The notes: generated by a model not told the origin, from the letters alone. A stretch of DNA of 64,000 nucleotides from Pseudoips prasinana (GCA_951640165.1 OX621264.1:4965001-5029000); one strand, 5' to 3'; positions 41,835-52,190 are shown, numbered from the stretch's first letter. Program-made: numbers and translations.

Positions 41835-42145
41835 ATATAGACAGAACCATTCGACAATATGTCGTATAAATATAGCTAAAATTTAAAATTTTGATAATTA
41901 AACCTACACATGATCCTTGACAATAACTTAATTTCGTTTACTATACGTAATTAATATCGTTACTGTTATAAAATAAATCTTATTGTAAATTATTTCCTAC
42001 AATCCGTGTACCTAAATATCTATATGTACCTAGAAATAATTATAACTTAATTATATATTACTACGAATATGTTCTGACTATTTACAAGCGCTTTTTTAAA
42101 GTCTACGTGAATAAAAACCTTTTTTATTTTATTTATTTATTTATT
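41835..42145 (+). repeat. Repeat J
   Basis: Same end as at 39540-39832 (ATGTTCTGACTATTTACAAG), longer TTTATTTA tail. Confidence 0.62.
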
Positions 42146-42149
42146 TAAA

Positions 42150-42320
42150 GCTTTACTTAAAACACGACTGAAGTAAATCTTTGATATACGAAACGGTTAT
42201 GAGAGAAAGAGAGAAACAATGTGTGCTCGCACCTCTCCCTCTTAGCCCTACCGTAATAGAAGAAACGTAACCCTCGCTCCTTCTATGTTCTTCTCTCTTT
42301 CTATATTCTTTTCACACCAC
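42150..42320 (-). repeat. Repeat Q, diverged
   Basis: ACTGAAGTAAATCTTTGATA, TGTGTGCTCGCACCTCTCCC and CTTTCTATATTC follow the order of Q. Confidence 0.45.
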
Positions 42321-42337
42321 AGCTGTTGTTTTAATTA

Positions 42338-42597
42338 ATAATAATAATAATATTATGTAGGGACAATGTCACACAGATCATCCTAGCCCCAAACTAAGCA
42401 AAGCTTGTACTATCGGTACCAGGCGACGATATACATACTTATATAGATAGATAAATACTTATATACGTAGAAAACATCCATGACTCAGAAACAAATATTC
42501 GTGTTCACCACACAAATATTTGCACTTACCGGGATTCGAACCCAGGCCCACCAGCTTCGTAGGCAGGAGCACTACCAACTAGGCTACGGTGACCGTC
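42338..42597 (-). mobile_element. SINE-A
   Basis: Complete minus-strand copy with an AATAATAATAATATTATG tail. Confidence 0.83.
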
Positions 42598-42734
42598 GTA
42601 GTTTTAAATACTTATTTCAAAGTATTACTTGCTGTTTTCTCTTGACCTAATAATTAATCTTAACAATCAATTAGAAGCAATTACGTAATTTAAGTTTCAT
42701 CATAAAACATGACAGATAGACGTTACTAATTGAC

Positions 42735-42815
42735 TTGCTTATTGGTGTAGTGGTTAGTTGACCTTGACTGGGAAGTCAGAGGCCGTGGGTTTGAACCCCA
42801 CCCAGAAAAAATTTT
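42735..42815 (+). mobile_element. tRNA-like SINE head
   Basis: CTTATTGGTGTAGTGGTTAG and GGGTTTGAACCCC are A- and B-box-like, close to the heads at 23266 and 49706. The body is absent. Confidence 0.5.
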
Positions 42816-42831
42816 TACTTCTGTAAAATAG

Positions 42832-43092
42832 TAGGCGCTCTTAGCCAGATGCTCTCACCAGTCCGTAAGTTATTGGCGAGGTCAAGCAACTAGGCTCTCG
42901 GTCAGTCCATAGATGGGTGACCGCCAAAGTGGTTTAATTTGTGAGCGTCTCCGTGCTTCGGAGGGCACGTTAAGCCGTCGGTCCCGGTTGTAGCCATTAG
43001 GCAACAGTCGTTAAGCCATGTCAGAGGCCTACTGGGCGGCTTGAACAACTCTGACACCAGGGTAACCACTGCCCATACGATAAGTAAGTAAG
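42832..43092 (-). repeat. Repeat G, full reverse copy
   Basis: AGTAGGCGCTCTTAGCCAGA to CACTGCCCATACGATAAGTA. It ends exactly where R1-like coding sequence begins. Confidence 0.68.
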
Positions 43093-43098
43093 TGTAGA

Positions 43099-43642
43099 AT
43101 AGTTCCTTCTTAGCGGACACTGCAAGCTGAATAAGCACATGTTCAACCTAAAGTTGGCCGACAGCACAATTTGCAGATTCTGCCAAGAATCAGAGGAAAC
43201 TCCTTTGCATATTCTGTGCTCGTGCGGGCCGCTAATGCGTTGTAGAAGTATCCACTTAGGACAGCATATTGGAACGAAGTTCCTTATCGCGCGTTGTGAA
43301 AGGGGGCTAGACGGAAAAAAATCTTACGAAAAGTTGTCACGACACTTTTTGCAGCTGTGCGGCGTGCGCATGTTTCTCTGTCTGTCTCTCTCTCTCTTCT
43401 AGAAAGCAAGCCAGATATTTTCATTTCTATTTCGCATTGAACCTTTGGTGTCGCGACGATTATTTTTGTTGTATGTATGCAGGTTTTTTGTACATAATAA
43501 ATAATAAGAAATAACTTCGTTCCATCCGGGTGTCCCTTGACACCTCTCAAGGTTTTTTATGCAACCGGAAGAGATACAAACACTCACTGCACAAGCAATC
43601 TGGGAGTTTTTGGAAGCTGTAGGATTGAGCAGTAAACTTTGA
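43099..43642 (+). pseudogene. R1/Jockey-like LINE ORF2 C-terminus, interrupted
   Basis: 43099 onward reads LLSGHCKLNKHMFNLKLADS followed by TICRFCQESEETPLHILCSC. This is the LLTGHxxLxxHL...C-x2-C-x7-H-x4-C region that follows the RNase H part in many insect LINEs. The frame is open to about 43400. After about 165 unrelated bases it resumes at 43566 as EEIQTLTAQAIWEFLEAVGL and ends SSKL with a stop. The 3' UTR runs to about 43730. The reverse transcriptase core is absent. 5'-truncated and dead. Confidence 0.72.
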
Positions 43643-43775
43643 CAAAGTCAAGGAGCTCTGCTACAATAGATCAGTAATGGTCGAGGTAGCAAGATGCCAT
43701 CAAGGCATCAAGCCCCAAACAACAATAATAATAAGCGAGGATTTTTTTCCGCGAATTATCCAAACGCTTGGTGGA

Positions 43776-43900
43776 CGCTACACGCGACCAGAGGGCTGGC
43801 CAATATTTTGGACAGCGTTTAATCATTGCCATCCAGCGTGGTAATGCGGCCAGCATTCTGGGCACGATGTTCAAAGGCAGCGATACCGAAGTTTTTTTCG
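43776..43900 (-). pseudogene. LINE-like C-terminal scrap
   Basis: The minus strand reads AAFEHRAQNAGRITTLDGND with a stop, related to the C-terminus at 41010-41143. Nothing further upstream in frame is recognisable. Confidence 0.4.
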
Positions 43901-44104
43901 ACGCCCAAAGATGAGACCTTTGTATAATAATATGTATATATTTAATTTCAATTTAAATATAAGTATATATTTTTAGTACTTAGTTTTACGTTTCTTTAGT
44001 TGATAATTTAAGTTATTTTAATAATAATTGTCAATCCTTCGTTATGACTCACTGAATTTATTAAAATCTCCAACCGATAATCTTTAAAACAAATCCATAA
44101 TAAT

Positions 44105-44832
44105 AATAATACTTCTGTATAATCGTTAGTTAGAGGAGAGCGATTTGAAATTCTAGTACAACATCAGCCATAAAATTTTACGTAGGTAATTTTTCTACAA
44201 ATATCAAATATTTTTTTTATTGGTTGTTATGAGTACTTTTACCATGTACGCGAAATATAATAACTTAACTTAATGTTGTGTTTCTGCGTGTGTAAGGTCG
44301 CCAGAGCTCATCGGGATGGGGGAAGGGTTAGCAACACTTGTTTGCTGACTCTCAAAGGCCGGCAACGCACCCGCGACTCCTCTGGTGTTGCGAGTTTACA
44401 GACGCCAGCTCCACATCCATCTACCCCAATCTGTCAAATTTCTTTTATAGATTTTCAAATTTATCACGTAAGCATAAGGTTCATTTTCAATTGGGGAAAT
44501 TTTACAGATTGGGGTAGCTTGATGTGGTGGCGTCTGTACTCGGGCGGCGGTGATCACTTACCATCAGGTGGCCCGCTTGCTCGTTTGTCGCCCTATCACA
44601 TAAAAATAGCTTTAAAATATATTAAATTTTTATGCAGTAGGTATATTACATGTCATTTATTTACATATTTAAGATCAATTTTAACACATATATTATTCAG
44701 ATGTAATTTTTTCAGTTTGAACAAATGACACGATAGGTATAAATAAATATAACAATTACTAGTCAATTAACACATAATACATATGTGTTAAATAATTAAC
44801 ATAAATTAATGAACCAACGAATTTTAATATTA
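44105..44832 (+). repeat. Repeat X, second interrupted copy
   Basis: 44105-44200 (ACTTCTGTATAATCG, GAGAGCGATTTGAAATTCTA) and 44595-44832 (TGTGTTAAATAATTAACATA, CAACGAATTTTAAT) match 6810-6932 and 7692-7912 in order. Between them lies a repeat V LINE end (44340-44399 and 44537-44590) split by a foldback. Confidence 0.6.
44400..44535. mobile_element. GTAC foldback element, copy 7
   Basis: 136 bp. Right flank GTAC; the left flank is TTAC, one change from GTAC. It sits inside a repeat V LINE end (GTTGCGAGT | TCGGGCGGCGGTGATCAC). Confidence 0.83.
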
Positions 44833-44845
44833 TAATATGTCACTC

Positions 44846-45325
44846 ACTAGCTGTGCCCGGCGGTTTACTCGCGTTAAACTTTATAAATTACTGCCTGTGC
44901 CCCGCGGTTTTTACCCGCATTAAACTTTGTAAATTATAGCCTATGTGTTAATCCAGGGTGTCAGCTAACTCTATACCAAATTTTATTAAAATAGCTTCAC
45001 CCGTCTAGACGTGAAGAAGTAACAAACATACACACTCACAAACTTTCGCCTTTATAATATTAGTGTGATACTACAGGCTCTGCCTAATTTGTTGACAGAT
45101 GGCAGTTTGTGGCAGTGTGATAGTTGTACCAAGATATTTATTTATTAATATACTAGCAGTGCCCCGCAGTTTTACCCGCGTTAAACTTTACAAATTATAG
45201 CCTATGTGTTAATCCAGGGTGTCAGCTAACTCCATATATTAAAATCACTCCAGCCGTTTAGACGGGAAGAAATAACAAACATACACACTCACAAACTTTC
45301 GCTTTTATAATATTAGTGTGATACT
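44846..45325 (+). repeat. Repeat E, two or three copies
   Basis: Starts near 44846, 44893 and 45156 (CTGTGCCCCGC). Ends CCTTTATAATATTAGTGTGA and CTTTTATAATATTAGTGTGA are each followed by GATACTACAGG and a repeat G tail, so the E+G block itself is duplicated (about 45068-45148 and 45320-45393). Confidence 0.65.
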
Positions 45326-45395
45326 ACAGGTTCTGCCTAGTTTGTGGTCAGATGGCGGTATGATAGTTGTCCCAAGATATTTATTTATTAATATA

Positions 45396-46975
45396 CACAC
45401 ATCAACAAAGTCTAGGGATACGTTATTTTGAAATCAAACATGGCTTTATTGTTTAAAACCTATTTAGTTTCCTTAAAAAGTTTATTTACAGATTTAAACC
45501 TTGTCTATTCTTTATTCAAAATTTAAAAATTAAAATGAGAAACAAATGAAAACACGCAAAGCACAGCGCAATCTTGAGTTGTATCTAATTTCAAGAAGTT
45601 GCATTAAAATTTTTTTTGCGTGTTAATTGAAGAAAACCTGATAAATTGTTTTATTTTCTTTTCTCAATTGGTTGTGTAAGCTTTTTAGCGTCATGCCACG
45701 CCATCATTTGAGTCGAGATGAAATGTTACGGGCAGTTGGCATGTTACAAAACGGTGCTATTCAACGCGTCGTTGCTGAGTCTCTGGGCACAAGCCAAAAT
45801 GTGGTATCCAGGCTGTGGTCACGTTATCGCGCTACTGGAGATGTGGCAGAACGGCACACAGGTAGATATCGTGTTACCACTCAGAGACAGGATCGATTTC
45901 TCCAAATGACCGCCAGAAGACTACCCAATATCACAGCGATGCAACTAGTGCAAAGGCTCCAGGAGGGTCAGCAGCTGCTGGTGAGCGACCAAACCGTGCG
46001 AAGGAGGCTGCATGAAGTTGGTCTTCATGCTCGCAGACCGCTACGAGTCCGTGGCAATCGCGGTAGGCGACTTTTATGGGCTCAAGAACATTTGACATGG
46101 AGTGATCAACAATGGTCATTGGTGCTGTTCACTGATGAGTCCCGCTATGGATTTCATCCAGATTCGAGACAAACACGCGTTTGGAGAACTCCAGGCAGGG
46201 TCAGCCGTCTCCGACATCCACAGGAGGTCCACTCTTACCAAGGCGGGACAATTATGGTGTGGGCAGGAATACGAATCGGCGGACGAACCCAACTCATTTG
46301 GATTCAGGGCAGCATGACTGCCCATAGATACCGTGAGGAGGTAGTAGAACGTGTCATTGTCCCGCTCAGGGCCCTAACGGGGCAAGAATTTCAGCTCATG
46401 CATGACAATGCACCTTCCCATACAGCGCGGCTGGTGAGGGCCGCCCTTCGAGAACACGATGTTCAGGTATTAGATTGGCCTCCACAGTCGCCAGACTTAA
46501 ACCCAATTGAACACGCCTGGGACATGTTACAGCGAAGAGCATTGAGGGATTTTCCGCCCAACTTGACAACAGAAGAACAACTTTTCGAACATTTAAAAAG
46601 AACTTGGGACTGCATACCCCAGCAAGACATTGACACCTTAATTTTAAGTATGGAAAATCGTTGCCGCTGTGTGATTAATGTTAGAGGAGGAAATACCGAT
46701 TACTGATTATCAGATTTGGTAAGATTTTTATTCATTTAATTCGATTGAATAATTTTATAAGAATAAAATGTTTTTGTTCACTCAGTAATTTTCTATGGCT
46801 TAATTAATTTAAGACTTTTATTAATTAGAAAAACAAAATCGCATCGTGTTGTTAATGTTTAAATATCGGCCATGAAATTATCTTTAATTCTTCCATTTAC
46901 AGTCATAACAAAATGTTTATAGTTTTCTAGATAATCAATGAAATGTTCAATATCCCTAGATTGTGTTGATGTGTG
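45396..46975 (+). mobile_element. Complete Tc1-family transposon, copy 2
   Basis: 1580 bp between TA (45394-45395) and TA (46976-46977). Ends CACACATCAACA as in copy 1 and opposite orientation. It is 12 bp shorter than copy 1, fully explained by one deletion in the gene. It inserted in a repeat G tail (CAAGATATTTATTTATTAATA). Confidence 0.92.
45693..46706 (+). CDS. Tc1-family transposase (DD34E), 4-residue deletion
   Basis: 337 residues from the ATG at 45693. Identical to the 341-residue copy at 9938-10963 except for loss of four residues (PALR, residues 120-123 of copy 1) and one R-to-Q change (DSRQTRV for DSRRTRV). The lost residues lie in the linker between the DNA-binding part and the catalytic core. 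Other Tc1 transposases usually have a VPxL motif there (family knowledge), so the copy-1 form is likely ancestral. All three catalytic residues (FTDES, HDNAPSH, LNPIEHAW) and both helix-turn-helix parts are kept. Whether the shortened linker still works is unknown. Confidence 0.92.
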   Translation: MPRHHLSRDEMLRAVGMLQNGAIQRVVAESLGTSQNVVSRLWSRYRATGDVAERHTGRYRVTTQRQDRFLQMTARRLPNITAMQLVQRLQEGQQLLVSDQTVRRRLHEVGLHARRPLRVRGNRGRRLLWAQEHLTWSDQQWSLVLFTDESRYGFHPDSRQTRVWRTPGRVSRLRHPQEVHSYQGGTIMVWAGIRIGGRTQLIWIQGSMTAHRYREEVVERVIVPLRALTGQEFQLMHDNAPSHTARLVRAALREHDVQVLDWPPQSPDLNPIEHAWDMLQRRALRDFPPNLTTEEQLFEHLKRTWDCIPQQDIDTLILSMENRCRCVINVRGGNTDY

Positions 46976-47155
46976 TATATTTAAATAAAAGTTCTATCAC
47001 TTATATTACACCTTAAGCAGGCCGTGTACGACGCACATAAATTTCAACCTTATATCTTAGAAATAAAGCTCAAAACCATTTAAAAGTAATGAAGCAAAGT
47101 CTGGTTAAATGTTCAGCTACATTATCAGCGAATAACATAGGCTGTTGGCCTTGTG

Positions 47156-47530
47156 GCTGGCGGCTAAAAAGAATATCGCCACCCCATTTCTTCCTTAGGG
47201 GGCATAGAAATCGGCCCCAGGGACTATATACAGGAGAATTGGCAGTAGCGTCTCTCTGAGTACAGACGCCAGCCCACCAAGCTACCCCAATCTGTCAAAT
47301 TTCCCCAATTGAAAGTGAACCTTATGCTTTTGTGCTAAAGTTCAAAATCTACAAAAGAAATTTGACAGATTGGGGTAGATGGATGTGCTAGCGCCTGTAC
47401 TATGACCATCATACTGCGATCGCCAGCCCGTCTGCCAAGCGTGGCGATTATAGAAAATCCCCCCAATTATCTTTAGGGGAGGCCTTTGTCCAGCAGTGGA
47501 CGTCTTTAGGCTGATATAATGATGCTAATG
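47156..47530. repeat. Repeat H split by a GTAC foldback
   Basis: Left half to AGCGTCTCTCTGAG, right half from TATGACCATCATACTGCGAT to GTCCAGCAGTGGACGTCTTT. Joined, they give the sequence at 36877-36900 and 61184-61207. Confidence 0.75.
47274..47396. mobile_element. GTAC foldback element, copy 8
   Basis: 123 bp, GTAC at 47270-47273 and 47397-47400. The paralogous H copies show a single GTAC at this place, so the four bases were duplicated (or a TA within them). Confidence 0.88.
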
Positions 47531-47698
47531 AACATAGGCTGAACTATATTTTCATAAAAAAAAAATTGAAATTCATTTCGAATATAACAATTTCGCATAT
47601 AATTATTTTATTTTATATTATATTATTTTTATTTTATATTCGTCTTTATTTCGCGTGCGCTGCGTAAACTATTAATGAGACATTAAATAATGTGTTGA

Positions 47699-47912
47699 CG
47701 GGCTTGTTGCCGCCTTTCTCGCCGCAGGTCTTCGGTTCGATTCCCACCCAGGACAGATATTTGTGTGCATGCATGAACATACATTGTGTATTCGTCCGGA
47801 GTCAGGGTGTAATTATCTATATAAGTATGTATTTACAAAAGAATAGTAGTATATCAGTTATCTGGTTTTCATAGTACAAGCTCTGCTTAGTTTGGGATCA
47901 GATGCGTATAAT
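47699..47912 (+). mobile_element. SINE-C
   Basis: Shortened head (GGGCTTGTTGCCGCCTTTCT), then B box GGTTCGATTCC, body and end. A second headless piece is at 48057-48140, and a repeat J scrap lies between. Confidence 0.72.
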
Positions 47913-48175
47913 ATCATAGAAGCGCGACCGTCGTTACAAACACAACGCCATAATAACAATATGGAATTCTTACCTTAACATACGGAACCATTCAGACAAG
48001 GATATCTAAAATTTTAAATTTGATAATTCATATATGTTTATTTATTGAAATTATATGGTGTAATTATCTATATAAGTATGTATTTACAAAAGAATAGTAG
48101 TATATGTAGTATATCAGTTATCTGGTTTCCATAGTACATAATCCTTCTCATCATAGAAAGATTTGTCTTGGGTGG

Positions 48176-48205
48176 GGTCTCTCTCTCTCTCTCTCTCTCT
48201 CTTCT
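48176..48205. repeat. (TC)n microsatellite
   Basis: About 13 TC units after GGGTGGGG. Confidence 0.8.
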
Positions 48206-48264
48206 AATACCCTTGACTTTTTCTTGGTATTTTGTCTTGCTCTAACTAGTCAAATATAAAATGA

Positions 48265-48500
48265 AAAAAAATTGAGTTTCAGTTCTATGTATGGGGACCC
48301 CACAAAACTATTGTTTTTTTTTTTTCTATTTTTGTGTAAAAATTTTAATGCGGTTCACAGAATACATCTACTTACCAAGTTTCAACAGTACAGCTCTTAT
48401 AGTTTCGGAAATAAGTGACTGTGACATACGGACGGACAGACAGACAGACAATCTAGAAGGGTTCCGTTTTTTGCAATTTGGCTACGGAACCCTAAAAAAG
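48265..48500 (-). repeat. Repeat F fragment
   Basis: AGTTTCAGTTCTATGTATGG, TGCGGTTCACAGAATACATC and TTTGGCTACGGAACCCTAA: the 5' third of F on the minus strand. Confidence 0.68.
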
Positions 48501-48809
48501 GTCTGTTTCTCAGCTGGGGTGCCACAAACGTATAGCTCTCCTTTTGTCGGGGATTTAAAAATCATGAATTTAACGAAGTACTTAATTTACAATTAAGAAT
48601 GAATTTACAGTCAATTACTGTCAGAATTATAACATTTTATTTCAGCAAAAATAAGGTAAAAAAATAAAGCGGTAGGGTAAAAAATATTGACGAATTCACA
48701 CATATGTAATATTTATATGGAATAAATGAAATTAGAATATTTTTTTTGAGCATCTGATTAGTTTGGGTTCAGGTGGCCGTGTGTGATTAATGTCCCAGGA
48801 TATTTTTTC

Positions 48810-49180
48810 GTTACTATTTTAAACACGACTCGTGTTATTTTACGGTGCAAGTAATTCAACGTAATTCAACGCATTTAAATATATTTCATGTCAATTCGAA
48901 GAATTCATTTGACCTTACCAAAAGCATAATTGTATTTCACCTGCAACTATCATAACCGCGCGGTCGCTGTATACATCTAGACAGCACGCACACTAACGCA
49001 GTTTTATTGTCTTCGTGTACGCGTTTACGCGGATGGGCGCGTCGGTGTGCGTGAGTTCAACCGTGCACGACGCATCGTGGTAGGGTGATAAGTGTAATTT
49101 CTCATATTTTGGTCTGAGACTGTACATTATTTTATTTGACATACAAATCAAAGCTGGATGTAACCACAGTTGAAGGTCTT
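48810..49180. other. Unassigned, with a CG-rich patch
   Basis: 48955-49090 is richer in CG (CGCGCGGTCGCTGT, GTACGCGTTTACGCGGATGG) than its surroundings and non-repetitive. Could be a promoter-like patch; no TATA or splice pattern I would defend. Confidence 0.3.
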
Positions 49181-49182
49181 GG

Positions 49183-49265
49183 GGCTACCGCATAATTCAC
49201 CGGTTATCGCGATTGAGATATATGTTCAAAGAGATGAAGGTTAAAAATATGTAAATAAATCGTAA
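49183..49265. mobile_element. MITE-B fragment, diverged
   Basis: GGGGCTACCGCATAATTCAC and GATGAAGGTTAAAAAT follow the left half of MITE-B. Confidence 0.45.
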
Positions 49266-49447
49266 TAAATTAATATATTCAGGATCTCGTTAAATTCATG
49301 GCTTTTAAATCCTCCAACAAAAAGAGGAGAGCTATACGTTTGTCTCGGCAACATCTTAGCTGCGAAACGGATGGACCTTTTTAATGTTTGGCTTGTTAGA
49401 GGAAGAAAAAATACCAAGTCAAGGGTATTAGAATCTCTCGTACAACT

Positions 49448-49667
49448 ATTTATTTTATTTTAAAAAAGACAACGCCCGCACTATGGAATCTTTTCCCTGT
49501 GTCCCTGTGTGGGTACTTTACAAACATATAACAGACGGACACAAATTACATCCAGACTCAGAACAACTATTTATGGGTCACACAAATACTTGTCCGGCGC
49601 GGGACTCGAACCCGCGACACGAAGAGGCGAAGCTACTGTCTTAGCTGCTGCACCACACGTGCAATAC
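49448..49667 (-). mobile_element. SINE-D
   Basis: TTTTATTTTAAAAAAGACAA, CGGCGCGGGACTCGAACCCG and GCTGCACCACACGTGCA. Complete minus copy. Confidence 0.8.
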
Positions 49668-49705
49668 TATTCGAACAAACTATATACAATTCGAGGTATT
49701 TTACG

Positions 49706-49915
49706 GATTGTATGGCCTGTTGCTCTAGTTGTTAGTGACCCGACTGCTAAGCCAGAAGTCGTGGGTTTGATCCCCACCCAAGACAAATCTTTATATGCTG
49801 AGAAGGATTGTTTGTGTTATCTATAATATGTATGTATTAAGAAATATATAAGTATATTTATCAGTTGCCTGGTTGCCATAGTACAGGCTCGTACTATTTG
49901 GGATCAGATGACAGT
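49706..49915 (+). mobile_element. tRNA-like SINE near SINE-C
   Basis: Head TGGCCTGTTGCTCTAGTTGT, B box GGTTTGATCCC, body TATGTATGTATTAAGAAATA, and end GGGATCAGATGACAGTG. Confidence 0.6.
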
Positions 49916-49924
49916 GACTTACAA

Positions 49925-50470
49925 CTATATTTATTTCTTTACCGACCATCATTCCAAAATATGCTCGGACGTCCTCGAAGAGCATATTTCGTAAGGTTCG
50001 AGCACTTTATTTAAATAATTTTACAGTTGTTTTTCTAGTGCCTTAGTAAAATCCTCTCCGCTGCGCTCCTTTCTGTCTGCGCTGACCCCAAGTTTGCATT
50101 TGTATCAATAACCCTCAATCCGACGAGCCGCCCGCTTCTTTGCGTATTGACACTCATCCTAAACATCGATTCGCTCATGCATATCTACGTCATTAACCGC
50201 CCTGAGCCAAGGTGCAAACCCTTTAGGGGTTTGAACCTCGGCTCAGGCTCAACCTTGTTATATAATATTAATGTTGTGACTTCTAAAAGTTGCGAATTAT
50301 GATGTAAACATACACCTATCGTCATTTTTGCTCGTATCACCATTTGACAGTTGTCAACCACCATAACGATTCGATTCTCGAAAACAGAAAAAAACTATGA
50401 TCAAAAACAGGCAAGCAATTTCAAAACGTAATTTATAATAAAAGAATATTATTTAAAAAATAATAAAAAC
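49925..50470. other. Unassigned, with a 21-bp-stem hairpin
   Basis: 50201-50247: CCTGAGCCAAGGTGCAAACC... and ...GGTTTGAACCTCGGCTCAGG pair with two mismatches around a loop of about 5. No repeat relatives elsewhere in the window. Confidence 0.4.
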
Positions 50471-50568
50471 CAATTTCTCAAATTATAATAATGGTGTACA
50501 GAACCGAAACCAGACCTTTTTTTTTTACAACTCTCACACTATGGTATCTAATCCAGGGATTAGATACT

Positions 50569-50715
50569 GTTATGTTAATAATAGACGGACACAAATAACA
50601 TCCAGACTCACAACAACTATTTATGTCACACAAATATTTGTCCGGCGCGGGACTCGAACCCACGACACGAAGCGGCGAGGCGACTTTCTTAGCCGGTGCG
50701 CCACACGCGCAGTAA
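50569..50715 (-). mobile_element. SINE-D, truncated at its 3' side
   Basis: GGACACAAATAACATCCAGA, GCGCGGGACTCGAACCCACG and GCCGGTGCGCCACACGCGCA. The poly-T side is missing. Confidence 0.7.
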
Positions 50716-50899
50716 AAATATATTTAAGGTATAGTTTAAATTACGTCGGTAGATAAACATTGACCTTGATAGTGTCTTTATGATGTTGGTATTAAGTACG
50801 GGTTGCCAGTGTGCCAGTATGTCTACTGAGCTGTCGTAAACTGCACTTATATTACTACCCTCTAGTGAGCCGCTATGGCCAGTAACACTCTGATACCGA

Positions 50900-51139
50900 T
50901 GGGTTGGTTGGCGTCGATGGTAAATGCTTGCCTAGGTCGTGGGGTCAATTTCCCCCCAGCACAGATATTTATCAGCATGAACATTTCTGTTCGTCCTGAA
51001 TATGTAATTATGTATTTACAAAAGAAAAGTAGTATATGTACCTAGTATATCAGTTATCTGGTTCCTATAGTACAAGCTCTCCTTAGTTTGGTATCAGATG
51101 GCCGTGTGTGAATAATGTCCCAGGATATTATTATTAATA
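50900..51139 (+). mobile_element. SINE-C
   Basis: Decayed head (GGTTGGCGTCGATGGTAAAT), damaged B box, and complete body and tail ending AGGATATTATTATT. Confidence 0.72.
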
Positions 51140-51179
51140 AATATTATATCCTACCACCATCGTTTAAGGATTCCAAGTA

Positions 51180-51410
51180 CGCAGTTCATTTTCACCCTGA
51201 TGTCCTCCACTGCTGGACATATGCCCAAAGGCTTGAGTTCGTTGTCATTTAGGGGGGGAGGGGGTTGTCGTGGTCTAGGTTGCCGACCGCAGTTAGGTGT
51301 TAAGGGACGCTGCTGTCCACCTAGCATATGCCTTAGTTGACTTTTACGGCACCCACGGGATGGCATGGGATAGTCCTGATAATCTTTCTGGGCCGGAAAC
51401 CACCTGGTAA
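51180..51410. repeat. Repeat P-like
   Basis: GACCGCAGTTAGGT, GGCACCCACGGGATGGCATG and AATCTTTCTGGGCC follow P in order. Confidence 0.5.
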
Positions 51411-52190
51411 GAGTAAGCCTCCTGTTATTTCATTATTTATTTCAATGACTTTTCGAGTTAGCCCAAGTCAAGTAAAATTAAAGTAAGTATTTATTCCTGG
51501 GTCTGTAAAATTATAATGTATTTTTTAAATTTTATTTACTAAACAATACAAATATTGTGAATGTACGCAAATCGATGGATACAGGTACTTTATTTCGTAG
51601 TGGATAAAGGCGGTTTTCGTAGAGCAAATGTATCATCCACGTTGCGTTGATTGTACATAAGAAGTACATGTAATTAAAATGACTAATAATATTTTTGCTT
51701 TTAAAACGTTCTATTATTTTAGTACCAGTTCTGTCATAGCTTAACTCTTTGTCAGTTTGATTTGTTCTACATACTTACAACTGAGACTACAAATTACAAT
51801 ACAATTTTTAAAATAAATGTCCAAGTAGGCTTCGTTATGAATTTATATTACAAGTTAAATGGAATAACAACGTTTTCTACACTATATAATATATTTTTAA
51901 CCGAATTTATAAGAAGGTGGCTATCATTAGACTGTAAGTTATATTTATGTATGCATGTTACGCGTTTTCTCCGCAATCTGTCAACCGATTGTGTTAATTA
52001 TTGTCGTAATTGATAGGGACGACTTTCGGTATGATCCCATATAAATTGTTCCTGTCGGATGTTAAAAGGAATTGTTGACGATGTTTTGACCTTTTTAACG
52101 TTATTTTTTATGAATAAGAATAATAATTTATTGTTGCATAGATGTTACATAGGGTTAGTCCAATTACGACCCGCCATATTGGCATACAAT
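51411..52190. other. AT-rich stretch without recognised features
   Basis: The frames at 51762-52013 (83 codons) and 52059-52259 (66 codons) are AT-driven; no domain or repeated relative. Confidence 0.45.

Noticed and set aside
45672..45692. Upstream in-frame TTG start for the Tc1 transposase
   Set aside because: The ATG 21 bases downstream gives the usual MPRHHLS-like start and no non-ATG start is needed in an insect.
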